Source: Brachionus plicatilis
Taxonomy: Eukaryota; Rotifera; Eurotatoria; Ploima; Brachionidae
Direction: 5' to 3'
Assembly (NCBI GenBank): GCA_010279815.1
Contig: QEOQ01000345.1
Span: forward strand, 954,217-1,018,216
Length of the DNA: 64,000 bases
The notes under the pieces were generated by a model. The model did no database searches and was not told the DNA's origin. It saw only the letters and a list, made by a program, of their open reading frames with translations. Shown here one piece after another: positions 12,801 to 24,400 of the stretch (the first letter of the stretch is position 1; the number at the start of each line of letters is the position of its first letter). Position numbers and translations under genes: made by a program.

Positions 12801-13041
12801 GTTGCGTTGAAGTTTGGCAAATATTTCTAAATTAGAAAAAAAAGTTGCTTGTAAATATTCATCAAATTTGATTACTTGTATCCAGTAGATGGTTAGGAAC
12901 TGGTATTTTTTCTACCGGTGCTACCAGTGAATCTGTCAATTTGAGCCGATTTGGCTGACGTTTTGGCTGGATGGGAGGAATTTTTTTGTTCTGATTCAAC
13001 TCAATGGGCTCCACATGACCCGAAACTACCTTGCTGGCCAT
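3803..13041 (-). CDS. CFAP221: CFAP221 (PCDP1) cilia- and flagella-associated protein, 12 exons
   Basis: Exons on the minus strand: 13041-12876, 12826-12627, 12564-12469, 11564-11464, 10293-10033, 10016-9428, 8763-8674, 8623-8528, 5545-4928, 4877-4543, 4454-4329 and 4118-3803. Phases join throughout, giving about 997 aa (human is about 840). The N-terminal half matches the Ig-like (ASH/MSP) repeats of CFAP221, e.g. [15 protein letters not shown] and [14 protein letters not shown]. The C-terminal half has FHPLHIFNPAPGL and the conserved tail [13 protein letters not shown]. Family knowledge: CFAP221 binds calmodulin in the C1d projection of the ciliary central pair and affects beating. One oddity is the exon 5/6 junction, which needs a 16-nt intron. 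Intron 3 holds MANF on the other strand, and intron 8 (3 kb) holds a transposon. Identity is firm; the junction at 10017-10032 is not. Confidence 0.9.
6140..8277. mobile_element. 2.1-kb inverted-repeat DNA element in CFAP221 intron 8
   Basis: The left end CCCAGTCAACCCAAA (6140-6154) is mirrored by TTTGGGTTGACTGGGG (8262-8277). Just inside each end lie copies of the palindrome TGATTCTTTAAAGAATCA or close variants. The left part (6155-6480) also has a roughly 80-bp tandem unit carrying AAATCATTA, TTTTCCTTAGAAAATC and AAATTTTGTGC. No long ORF is present, so it looks like a non-autonomous terminal-inverted-repeat transposon. The target duplication was not resolved. Confidence 0.6.
6155..6480. repeat. 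Tandem/subterminal repeats within the inverted-repeat element
   Basis: About four imperfect copies of a unit of 70-85 bp occur. Each includes CATTACAAAATCATCTAAATTTTGTGCAAAAAA or a close variant, followed by TTATTRGAGA and TTTCCTTAGAAAATCATTA. The pattern fits subterminal repeats of a DNA transposon, where transposase would bind. Confidence 0.5.
11787..12357 (+). CDS. MANF: MANF/CDNF neurotrophic factor lacking the C-terminal CXXC
   Basis: Two exons (11787-11984, 12037-12357) and a 52-bp phase-0 intron give 172 aa (human MANF about 182). Residues 1-20 are a signal peptide. The saposin-like N-domain carries CEVC, FC and CYY cysteines. The SAP-like C-domain begins at [19 protein letters not shown]. 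The C-terminus KSDL is a KDEL-type ER-retention signal, matching RTDL of vertebrate MANF. Known role: an ER-stress-induced, secretable cytoprotective protein. Oddity: the invariant CKGC motif reads TFGM here, so both cysteines are gone while the flanking WGE and AEKSDF are intact. The gene lies within intron 3 of CFAP221 on the opposite strand. Identity is very firm. Confidence 0.95.
12406..12411 (+). terminator. MANF poly(A) signal
   Basis: A canonical AATAAA lies 49 bases after the MANF stop codon, before the facing CFAP221 exon 3 ends at 12469. Confidence 0.6.
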
Positions 13042-14285
13042 AGCTCACTTACATCAGTTATCACTAATTTACTTTATTAAAATTTAAAATGAATTATTAT
13101 ATTTATGTTTTAAAAAGCTTTTACTTATACACCGTTGCTTGGTTACTCATTTAACAAAATTCTAAACACCTTTATAATTTCAATTTGATTCAAACAAATT
13201 AAACTTAAGTTTTGTTCGTTTCCGTTTGATAAAAAAATGCATCTGACCAGAAATAAATTTTTTTTAAATTTTGAACACAAGTTTATCACAGCAAGGCAAT
13301 TCTACAAGTTTTCCAAACAAAATCAAGTGACTCAAAAAAGACTAGAGTAAATAGAACATTTAATTTTATTATTTTTAGAAGACAAAACTAAAGAAAAAAT
13401 TGTGATAAAGCTACTGGGAAAAATTGCGTGTGAAGGAAGATCTAAATTGGCTAAATAAATACCGATCCAGTTACAAAAAGTCTTTACACAAATTTTTCGA
13501 AAAAATATTTTGTAAAAATTTTTTGTTATAAATTTTGGTATTAGTAATATCCATTCAATTTTTCGACGCATTCATTAAATTTATTATATCTTTATTTTAT
13601 CTAAATACAAAAATATAAATGTATTTTTATCGTTAATAGCTAATCTTTAATGAACTTGTGTGATTTTTATCTTTTCAAGATTTTTTAATTTTTTTTTATG
13701 TTTAATTATCTTTTTTAAAATTTTATTTTAGTATTTATGTTTTTTTTTTCACTTTTAAGGAAGTAAATTTTCAAGGATATAAAATTTTGTTTTTCACCTA
13801 TTTCAAGTCTTATAGCCTCCTTATGTTCTTCGTTGACCACCTTCCAGATTTCAAATCTCATTCTTGAGTTACAAGCTCAAATCACCTTTAAAAAAATTTT
13901 AAACTTTTAATGGCTGTAACTACCAATAAAGGACCTTCGGATCTTCGGAATATATGACCGTATTTATTCACATTCTGTCGACAGCCCTGTCTTATCCCGG
14001 TCAACACTCCGAACCAACTCCTTCGTTAGTTCTACTTCTGTACGCACCGCAGCTTCAGTACCACTGTACATTTATGAAATATAGTTCACAAATTTTTTTC
14101 AATCGACTTTTAATTTTCATTAACTCTTTGATTTTCTCTACAACGAGTTTGGACGTGTCCTGTTTGAGAAAGTCTAGATTTTTTTGTAGATTTTTATGAT
14201 GTTAATTTTTAATAACAAATAATTAAACTTTATTTAAAAATATTTATTTTAAAAAAATCGAAATAAACATAAAAAAATCGATAGA
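13042..14285. other. Intergenic region upstream of CFAP221
   Basis: This is the AT-rich spacer between the CFAP221 start and the retrotransposon remnant. About 13790-14190 is less AT-biased (e.g. CTGTCTTATCCCGGTCAAC) and may be more of the same decayed element. I see no supported gene. Confidence 0.4.
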
Positions 14286-15683
14286 TTGTTATTTTTTAAT
14301 TTTTTAATTAGTACGGCCTTTAAGGTAGATTATTTACATGAAAACTTTAATGTGTCTCTGGTAAGTCCAATACCAAAAAAGGGTGTAACTACTTCGGTCT
14401 TTGATTATAGGCCTTTTTCGGTCTCAAATCCTTTCAGCACAATCTTAGAATCACTTTTGCTATCGAATATGCGTTCTATTCTCGAAATTCACCCAAATCG
14501 ATTCGGTTATAAGAGTAAGACCTCGTGAAAAAATTCTTATTATATTAGTTAACGAGACAATTGACTCTTTTAAAAACTGAAATACAAAATTTTATATAAT
14601 CAGCTTGGATGCCACAAAAGCATTCAACAAACTATTGCGTGATGGTCTGTTTTTTAAACTCAAAAATGTAATCGATGCAAGTTCGTGGAGAATTCTTTAC
14701 AAATATTATAGCCTTTCAAAAATTTGCGCCATTGTGAAATTTCATACAAAACTTCCATTACAAAAATTAAAAAATTTTATAACTTTTGTTCTAAGCGTCA
14801 AAAACTTGTTCTGTAAATGAAACAAAGTGAAACAACTGTTGTTTCACCTTCTGCAGAAGTCTGCAAAATCTGTGCAAATAAATTCGGCTTTATTTTTAAT
14901 ACTTTTAAATAGGGTGCAATTTTGCAGAATTTGCACAGATTTTGCAGACTTCTGCAGAAGGTGAAACAACAGTTGTTTCACTATGTTTCATTTACAGAAC
15001 AAGTTTTTGACTTTTAGAACAAAAGTTATAAAATTTTTTAATTTTTTTATTGGAAGTTTTGTATGAAATTTCACGATGCCAAAATTTGCGTGAAATTTAA
15101 TGGTAATAAAAGTGTAAATTCTAGTGTCAGTGAAGGTGTTAAGCAAAGAGGAATTCTCTCTCCATATCTTTTTAATTTTTTCATTAATGATTTAATCAAA
15201 AGCTGTATTGACTTGAATCTTGGTGATAAAATTGTAGGTATCAATGCTTCAGTTGTTGCATATTGTGATGATATTGCAATACTATCACCACTCGCTTCTC
15301 ATGCACAAAAAAATTCAGACAGAATCTATGAGTATTCGTTATTATGGAAAATTGAATTCAATGCCAAAAAGTCTTCGCATCTTTTTTTCAAGAAAAAACA
15401 GAATAATGACGATGCTAAGAATTTCAAACTTGGGGAGCTTGTGATACCTCTCCAAAAAGGAATAATTTATCTTGGACTTCCATTAGGCGATCTAAACTTT
15501 ATTAATTCATTTATTGATACTAAAATGAGAGATGTGGAAAAAAGTATGTTCTCTCTATATTCGATTGGCTGCAAGCCGAGAACTATGAACCCTACAACAG
15601 TCGCCTTTATCTATAAACAATTTTGTCAATCAATTCTCAAATACTCAATAGATATAGTTTATTTAACAGACAATAAATTGTAA
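14286..15683 (+). pseudogene. Non-LTR retrotransposon reverse transcriptase remnant
   Basis: Three open pieces (14286-14528, 14605-14728, 15081-15683) encode successive reverse transcriptase blocks. These are SLVSPIPKKG with DYRPFSVSN (finger/palm blocks), LDATKAFNKL (catalytic block A), KQRGILSPYLFNFFINDL (block B), the active-site YCDD at about 15261-15272, and YLGLPLG (thumb-proximal block). The order and style (RPFSVSN, YCDD, LGLPLG) fit non-LTR (LINE, CR1/Jockey-like) enzymes. A TGA at 14526 and a frameshift near 14530-14600 break the first join. A hairpin element at 14729-15080 interrupts the second. No endonuclease or ORF1 was found, so it is 5'-truncated and dead. Confidence 0.8.
14729..15080. 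mobile_element. 352-bp near-perfect hairpin element with 10-bp target duplication
   Basis: The arms 14735-14879 and 14929-15073 (145 nt each) are reverse complements with only a few mismatches, separated by a 49-nt loop. The arms contain GAAACAACTGTTGTTTCACC and TTCTGCAGAAGTCTGCAAAA. AAAATTTGCG occurs directly on both sides (14719-14728 and 15081-15090), a 9-10-bp target site duplication as in Mutator-like insertions. The duplication sits in the same reading frame of the reverse transcriptase on both sides. This is a foldback/MITE-type element. Confidence 0.85.
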
Positions 15684-17808
15684 GAACTTGATACTCTGGA
15701 AAATATCCTAATAAAAAAAACGATACTCACAGACAAGACCATTGTATATTGCTATCAATCTGGAATTTGTTTCTCAAATTTATATAAAACATAGATTATT
15801 TTTTCTAGGACAAATTTTGAACAATGATTTGAGCAGGAAACTCTTTAAGGAGTTTCTTTTCTAATTTATAAATTAGCTGTTCACGTGCCAAAACAGAGGC
15901 TTAATTGACTCAGTTAAGTTTTTTGTTTATAAAATTAGAATTGCATTAGATAGTAATTAAACTTTTTAATTTTATTTTGACTACTTGAATCTTTTACTTA
16001 AGTATTTAAATTTTTTTTTCATTTTTTACCTCTCTTTAATGAAATCTAGACTTTAAAATTTTTATAAAATTTTAAATGGATTAATTATTTATGAAACTTA
16101 ATGTGATTTGTAAATCAGATTTTTTATTTTTCAACTTGCCTATGAGGCTTAAAATTTTTTTAAAATAAATAGATAAATAAATTTGTGTTTCGACCAAATG
16201 GTCTTCTTCGGGTTTATGACTAGAATAAAACTAAATTGAGTTTAAATTAATTAGATATCAAATTACATAATTAAAAAAATTAGTTATTAAGAATTTTAGG
16301 AATGATATCTCTTCTAGAAAAAAAGTAAAAAAGATTAGAATAAAATGATTTAAAAGCAAAATTAAAATGATTTTAAAAAAATGTAAAATTTTAATTTAAT
16401 AATTTTTTTAAAAATTTACAATGAATGTTATCAAAAATATATAAATAAATTTAGAAAAATTTTATTTTTTTTATGTTATAAATCTTTATAAATTCTTTTT
16501 TGACTGTCCTAGATGATTCTCTTATATAAAACATATCACATTTTGGCATTGTGAACTTTCATAAAAAAATTTCAATAAAAAAATTAAATTCTTAATAAAA
16601 ATATGGATATTGTAATAAAGATTTTTCTTTAAGTGAAACAAACATAGATTCATTTAACAGTCCAGCTATAAAAAAAAATATAAAGAAATTTTTTCCAATA
16701 AATTGATTATTTTTAATCAAAATGTATGCTGATTTTGAATTGAATATTAAATTTTTAATTAGACGTTTATTTTTTCAAATTGATTCTTACTGACGAATTG
16801 TTTAGTTTTAATTAACTCACATGAAATACAAAATACAAAATAATTCTTTTCTTAATTTTCAATACTTTTAAAATTTAATCAGTCTAAACATTTAAATTGT
16901 GTTTCTTTACAACTATAACCACCAAATAAAAAATTATTTAAGTAGCGATGACAGAATTTTAACATTTAAATAAAATTAATTTACAAATTGCAAAAAAAAA
17001 ATTCAATTATAATATCAGAGACGAAAAAAAAGAAATCTCAAAATATTGATATTTTATTTGAGCATTAATTTTCCTATTAATTTTGATTGATTTTTTTTGT
17101 TGAATCTAGTAAACTATTTTTCAAACATTGTTTCATCATCCAAGTTTAAAAAGCTCATTTTTGTCAATTTAAATTAATGAAAAAGAATTTTATTTTTGTA
17201 AATTCTGGAAGGTTTGTATGAAAATTCACAATGGGCCATTAATTTTTACCAACTCTTGTTTGATGGATGAGTCTTAGTGTAGATTTTTAGTCGATTTTAG
17301 GTGATATTATTTTTGTATAAATTTTGTTTTATTACTAGATTAAATTTTCTAATTTCCTTTCAATTTGTCTGAAATTCATGCAATTAATCACCACTAAACA
17401 GTAAACCACTAAACAAAAAAATGGCAAAATTGTGCAACATTCTACTTTATTAATTTTGTCTAAAAATAGTGTCAAAAGTATATCGATTTAAAAAATAAAA
17501 TCGCAATTAGATTAAATTCAAAAGATTTAAATTTAAAATTTTATTTAAATTAATAAAAATTTAATAAATCAACAAAAAAACATTTTAACTTCAAAATATT
17601 CATTTTAACTTGAAAAAGGACGGATTTCGAAAAAAAAAATTAAAAAAAATATACAAGCTATTTTATAATCAACTAGTTTTTAAGCCAATAAATTGATCCA
17701 ATCGCAAATCAAAATCAAGCTCCTTAATTAATATTTATTAAGACCCTTGGTCTTGGTCAAAGGAGATCGAGCCTTGAAAATCCATTTGAATCATGTCTAC
17801 TAAAAATT
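15684..17808. other. Gene-free AT-rich spacer
   Basis: This is very AT-rich sequence with frequent homopolymer runs. I saw no convincing exon on either strand. The GGTCTTCTTCGGGTTTATG stretch near 16200 is the only less biased segment. Confidence 0.4.
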
Positions 17809-20800
17809 TTACAAACTCGCTACTATTTCCGATAAAATTTGGCTATAATTTTGTTCAATAAGGGGCAAATTAGACGATGAGGCTGAATTACTAATGTAAT
17901 TAGTCTCGGTTTTTGAGTCCAACTTTAACTGTGGAAAAAGACCTTCAGCATCTTGAATGCACGGATCTTCTCCTTTGATCAAAGCTTTGGTCATTGCCTT
18001 TACTTTTGAATGCCCTCTCGAGTTCAAAATCAATTGAACTTGTTTCTTGTCTTTGCACTGTTCAATATTATCAAATAACTTGAACAAGAGCTCGGTATTT
18101 GCCGGTGAGACTCGGACTTCGCGTTCACGCAGCACACTTGAACTATGCACATAGTCCTCATTTAAATGCTCACCCAGGTCATTTTCGATTTCGTTTCGAT
18201 GCAAAGGCGGTAAATACATGGTAGCTGGAGAAATATTTGGTAAATTTGGCTGTTCCCAGAACGAAGCTGGCAATGCGCGCAATCTTAGCGGAAGTGGTTC
18301 TCTTTTTTGTCTTATAGGCTTAAGCATAATCGAGCTCTCGCTGTTTTCTGTCAAATAATCCGGGTTCATAACACACATCTTTTTTTTAGCTTTAGGCTTT
18401 GCTTCGCAATTCTCGACCAGAGCTCCAGTCGATGAAGATCCATTGAGTTTTTTTTGAAATTTGCTCTTCGATTTATCATTTATTACAAAATTTTTAAGAT
18501 TGTTCAACTTGACGTCTTGCTTGAGCACTTCATGCGCATGATGCTCAAATCCTGGCTGTCGTACATACACAGGACCACTTGCGGTGCTGCTTGAGTCATC
18601 AAAATCCAGCAGACCGTCGTTTGTTGTCAGACTACTACAGCAACTTGTCGGAGAGCTGATTGACGCCAGTGAGCCTAATTAAAAAAAATCTCAGTTATTC
18701 AAATGGATAATATTTAAAAATTCAATTAAAAATTAAGGATTTCAGCTCTTCAGAGTTTAAAATGGATTAAAAAAAATTAGTGTATAGAACCTAAAAGTCT
18801 AAAGTTAAAAAATTTTATTTTTAGAAACTTGAAGAAGAATTCTTGATAACAATTTCAGATTTGAAATTAGATCGCTTTTTAGTGATTTGTTATGATAGAA
18901 TTTAAAATTTTAAATCAATTTGGAGTTTTTTTTCAAAAAAATTAAATGTGTTTGTTTTTAATAAAAAAATTTTTTTAATTTCTAAGGCAGTTTTGTAATT
19001 TTTATTTTTTTTTATAAAAATAATTTCTAAAAAAAAAGCATTCATTTTCTTTACGAATAAAAATATTGTTTCATCCTGGTTAAAAGAATTATTAAAAAGC
19101 AAAAAATGATTTCATTTTTCTCTAGTAAAAGATTAAACAAATCTGATAGAGTCATCCCAAATCTAAGTTCTTATTTTTTTGACCTTTGATTACTCAATAC
19201 AAGACAATTTTTTGTAATTTTAAAACTAAGAAGGACGATGGATTTTTGCATACAAATGCCAATAAGTATGTGTAAAAAAAGCTTTTCAAATTTTATATTA
19301 AGCATTATTACAGTACAATGAAAACCGGATATATGAAATTCAAATTTGCACCAGGAAAAAATTTTTTTAAATGAAAATGAGTTTTTATGCAGAATTTTTA
19401 ATTAATTTTTTTTTGATTATAATTAGAAAAAATTGTTATCTAAATGAACTTTAAATTTAATATTTAATATTACCAATTGAAGACAGTAATTTTGTACCAA
19501 ATTTTATTTAATAAAAAATAGAAATTTTTTTTTTAAATGTTGGGGTCTTGCCTGTTATGTGACCAGTGACTTTATGTCGATTTGGTGACCAGGTATTTTT
19601 TCTGACTGGTCACATATTCACTGGTCACCTAATATGTGACCAGGCAAAATTATTTATTAGGTAAAAACGTTTATAAATAATTTAAACCTGGTCACATAAA
19701 TAAACATTTGGTCACGAAAATTTTGAAATTGGTCACGAAAATTTTGCAATTGGTCACATAAATTTCTTTTTAGTTAGATAAAATTTAATTGTAATAATAA
19801 ATAAATAGATTTTTTGGTAAATGGCACCGATTCAGATCATGAAGAAAATTGTGAATCAGATTTTGAAGAGGTTAGTGAAGCCATTTGCAAGCTAAATTTA
19901 AATCCAACAAAAAAAAATTAGAAAAGTTGTCAAAAATTGCATCGGAAGCTCCAATTGCATCTGAAGCGACACAGTCTGCTGTAAAAAAATTTCTAAAATT
20001 ACTGCTTATAATTAAACAAATTTTGGATGATTCAAAGTTTGTACTAGCTGATCAATTTTGCAGAACAAGTTTTGAACCCAACAAACAAAAAGAAATATTT
20101 TTATTTTAAATTTTTGTGATGCTGAATTTCTATATACTGAATTTCTGTAGATAGCTTTGTCAGTCAATTTTTAGATATCATTTGGAATTTTTGTTTATTG
20201 ATTAGGAAAAACTTAATTAATTTCATAAAAGACAAAGTCTAGTATTTAATAAAGCATGTGGAAAAAAAAGCTTTAAAATAAGACACTTTAACAGACTTAT
20301 TTAAAAAAATTTCTAAAAATTATAACAAACTTTTGTAATGATATTTTGATCTTTCAACAAGCAATGCTTACAACAACTTCTGAATTATGAAAAAAAAATA
20401 AAATTGAAATATTAAAATAATTTTTAAGGTAGTTGAATAAATTTTAATTCAAAAATTTTATTTTTAACTTTATTTGACCTGATGAGATTAGCAATTTTAC
20501 TGATCACTACCAAACGCCTCAAAATCAAGGCTTTTTTCACTAGAATTAAATAATTAATCAAATAAAAAATCAGACTTGTTCTAAAAATGATTTTCAAAAA
20601 GCTTTTAATTTCGCACTTTGTTTCCATTCACTCAAATAAAGTATTTTCTTAACTTATTAAAGAAACTACACAAACAAATTCCAACCACTTTATTTAAGAG
20701 ACCAAAAACTAAAAACAAATAGAGTAGTCTCAACAAAAATAAACACTTGACTAAATAATTTAATAGAAATAAATAATTGAGTTAGTTTTCTAAAAGATAA

Positions 20801-21451
20801 TAAAAAAATGAAAAAATAAATACTTGAAAACTCTTGGTCAGAGCAGGACTTTTGGGATTTGACCGAGTGTGGTGAAGAAAAGCCAGAAGGACACGAGAGA
20901 GAATTGGGCGAAGCGACAAGCTCGTTGTCTAGATAATTTGCTGAGTAATTGGCACTGACCACAGGTGTTATAAAAGGCGGTTTGTTTCCAATAGGTTTTA
21001 GGTTCAAATTTAGTTTGTTTGTCCTGAGACTCGAATCTTCTTCATCACTGCTCGAGTTAGACAATGCTTCTTCTTTTCCGCGCTTTCTCAAACTTTTGTT
21101 TATGTCCAAGAGTATAATGTCCGGCTTTTTGCGTTCCAAGTTGTCCGAATGGCTGTCTTCGTCATCACTTGAACTTCGGAGCATGTCCAAGCCACTCTTA
21201 ATGGTCTTAGCTGATGTCTGCAAGTTTTCCTTGATTTTCAGCGGCGACTCTAGCTCATGGTCATCGGATTCTGTCTTTGGAGATGCCGCTGTGCCAATAC
21301 TGGGCATTTTGGTCACATGTTTGCTCTTTTGATTTGAATTACGCGCTTTTAGCAGGATGGCCGAGTGCAGGGCCTCGGTCGCCGAAGACTTAAAGTAAAG
21401 TTTTCGCACCTGCGGCTGAACAGTGGGCAACTGACTCTTACTATCATCCAT
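17809..21451 (-). CDS. Disordered protein with YAP/FAM181-like TEAD-binding Omega-loop motif
   Basis: Exon 1 (21451-20824) and exon 2 (18674-17809) join in phase 1 across a 2.15-kb intron (CAA|GTATTT ... TAATTAG|GC), giving 497 aa. The N-terminal half is Ser/Asp/Lys-rich (SSSDDED, SNSSSDEEDS) and probably disordered. Residues about 338-349 read PLRLRALPASFW. This closely resembles the Omega-loop of YAP/TAZ (RLRKLPDSFF) that docks on TEAD factors; the FAM181 family also binds TEAD through such a loop. A later segment (ANTELLFKLFDNIEQCKDKKQVQLILNS, split across about residues 392-419) may be helical. No WW domain is visible, so it is not a YAP orthologue. A nuclear TEAD/Scalloped cofactor is an inference; homology outside the motif is not recognised. 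Confidence 0.75.
19557..19758. repeat. Cluster of nine GGTCAC/GTGACC motifs
   Basis: Nine copies of GGTCAC or its complement lie within about 200 bp, several in the contexts CTGGTCACATA and TTGGTCACGAAAATTTT. They sit in the intron of the Omega-loop gene. They may be the eroded end of a transposon or a cluster of nuclear-receptor-like half sites. No function is shown. Confidence 0.5.
19820..20109 (+). pseudogene. Short coding-like remnant
   Basis: A first frame (GTDSDHEENCESDFEEVSE, about 19825-19881) is acidic, like the N-terminus of a transposase. It is followed in another frame by a basic 74-aa stretch (19885-20109, e.g. KKLEKLSKIASEAPIASEA). The frame change and the lack of splice sites suggest a decayed element inside the intron of the Omega-loop gene. 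The family is not recognised. Confidence 0.25.
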
Positions 21452-24400
21452 TCTATAGCATTTTATCTAAACAAAAAAAAAGTTGGAATAATTTCTTAAT
21501 TTTCAGCATCAAAACCCAAGTCACGAAGCTATTTTGAAATTTAAAAGCGCTCTTTTCTGATTAAAACGGTCCTCGGCTTTTAAATGCGCGAATGTAAACA
21601 ATTTGCATTCGATTGTAAGGTCATTTAATTGGCACTTAGATTCTTTCCAAGACCTTGAAATCAACATACACAAAAAGTGACCTGAATTGATCAACAAAAA
21701 GAATTATTAGCAGCGATCGCTATGGCGATTCGATTCTACTAAATGGGTCAGTCTATTGATTTTTCTTTAAATAAATTCTAGCATTTTAATTTACCTGCTT
21801 TCGAGTCAATATTTAAAAAATTAATTAATCCGAAATGCTAAGTCGGTGACTTGTGCTCAGCCAAGCTATCTACTTTGCTCTAAAATCGATAAATTATAAA
21901 ACTTTATCAAGTTTTAGAATTTTTTTTATCAAAAGTCTTCAAGCGTTAAAATCTCAAAAATTTTATTTTCATAATGAGACCTGGCTATCTTTAATTTTTA
22001 GTGCATAAAAATCTTGAAAATTTTTTTTGCCTTTTTTTTTTTTAAATTTTGAATCATCGAATGTTAAGTAATAAATTCCTGAATTAATTACTTGGCGTTA
22101 TGATTGCTTGGTAACAAAAAAACAGTTGATAAATGTTGACGCATTTGCATTTACCTTGCAGAGATAAATCGAGCCGGAATTTGTTGATGTGAGTTTTAGA
22201 TTAGTTCTATTGATCTAGCAGATTACGAGCTGAAATTTTACAAGCCGTAATCTAATACTAAAAACATGGCTCGTTTTTTTTTGTTTTAAACTAAATATTT
22301 GATAAACCAAACAACAAAAAAGAAGTATTTTATCATTTTATTATTTGAATTTTAAATTTATAATTTTTTTTTAATAAACTTATCGTTTTTTTCATGATTA
22401 ATATGCTCACTATGCTGGTCATTTGGTCACATGACCGACTAAATTATTCTAATTGAGCAATGTTATTTATTCTAGCCAGAGGCGAAAATAAACAGCAAAA
22501 ATTATTTTTTAGACCGAATCAAGTTTACTCTTAACAAAAAAACTTGTGAATTTTAAATTAAATTTAAATAAAAATAATAATTTTTTTTTATCAAAGACTT
22601 GAACTCTTTAATTTGATGGTAAATATGTAAAGTATAATTAAGAGCATATTTAAATAGATTTGGCTTTGAGGTTTTGAGCTAAAGAGAAAAAAGCTCAGAG
22701 CTGTTGTTTGACACAAGACATTCACAGCTTTTCCATTTGACTGATTTTAGATTAACAGGAAATTGACCATGCAAATTTTTTATGAAAACTCTTAAAAATA
22801 ATAAATACTGCAAAGCAAATTACTCTTTATTTCGAATAATGATTTGAAAAAAATCAAAAGACACGTCATAGCGTACATAAACTTTGTTATATTAAAATTA
22901 CTTTTATACAAATTTTTTGCTCCAAGTTGAAAAAGTTAAATTTAAGTAAAATCTTCATTTAATTTTTTTGATAATATGTTGATTTTAGGTGTTGAGTTTT
23001 ACATTAACTAAATACACTTATTATTCAAAAAATTCTGCCTGTTAAAAAAAGGCCAATCAATTTGAATTTATATTTATTTTAAATATTAAAATGGAAAAAA
23101 TCATTATTTTGTTTTGCTCTTAAATTTCATTTATTTTAAGATTAATTTTTTCTTTAAAAAAAAGCTTCAAAAGGCTTCGTATATTTTGTGCTAATACTGG
23201 TATTAAACATAAATGGATTCTTGAGTCATTATTAATGACAGTTCTAGAAGCATTAGAAAAAAAAACTTTTGTAGATTATTTAATAGAAAAGGGTCTACTT
23301 TATGTAGTTTGTAATTCAATGCTTCAAACTACGAGAAGTTTTTAAATCTGAGAAAAAAAAATTAAATTCTCTTTTTTTTTAACATAATTTTTACATTATT
23401 TTAATTAAGTTTTAAATTTATATGTGTTTTATTTTTATTAGAATCAAATGTAGCACCTTGGAAAAAGCAGTGATTTTTTTTAATTATTTCATCAAGACCA
23501 ATTTTATATGAATCAGTCAATACTGATTTTTTTACGTCAGCATACTATTGCTATTGCTTTTTTGATTTTTTTGTTCATGTAAATGGCATTTTCTGATATT
23601 TTCTAATATTTATGGTTCATAAGCTGATTTTTCGGTCATATGATGACGATGAAATTTAAAGGGGTCAACATGAAAAATTGTAAAAATAAAGAATAGCTTT
23701 TTAATAATACACTTGACCCTTATTACAATACACAATTTTTTTATCGTATTTTTAACCCGATCTTGATTGATTCAAGGTACTATAAGTTATAAAATTCAAG
23801 TGAAAAATATTAATTAAATTTGCTTATTCGTTTCGGGGATTCTAAATTTGAATAAATTCGTTTTTTATTAGTTTATGTATTTAAACATGAACTTTTATTA
23901 ATAAGAAATTTAAATAAAAGGTTTTAAGTTCAAAATTAAATTTGCATATGGTCAAACTTCTTAATTTTTAAAATAAAGCTGAATAATTCAAAGAAAAAGG
24001 CAAGATGCAGGAATGATCTGATATTTAGGAGATTTTTAGAATGTACTGAAAATCGCTATCGAGCTTTTAAGTCTTTGTTTAGTTTTTAGAATTTATAAAT
24101 CTATAAATTTGATCTTTAGGATTGTCTAGAGACAATTTAGTTACACTTCGGTGCCTTAATTTAAATATCGAAATTCTAAACTCTAAATAATTTGCTGAAC
24201 TTTTTCTCGAAATTTAATCAAATTGAACAAAATTATTATTTAAAAATGAATACCGTAAAAACCTGCAGTCTTGTTTTAAAGGCATCTTTTATTAAATAAA
24301 TATTAACTTTAAGATAAACTTAAACTAATTGAAAATTAATAAAAAAAAAAATAATTTATTTTTCAAAGACTCGAATTCTTTAATTTAATGACAAATGTGT

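Noticed and set aside
13954..14199. 81-aa plus-strand frame upstream of the reverse transcriptase
   Set aside because: No endonuclease or gag-like motif could be recognised; left as part of the spacer.
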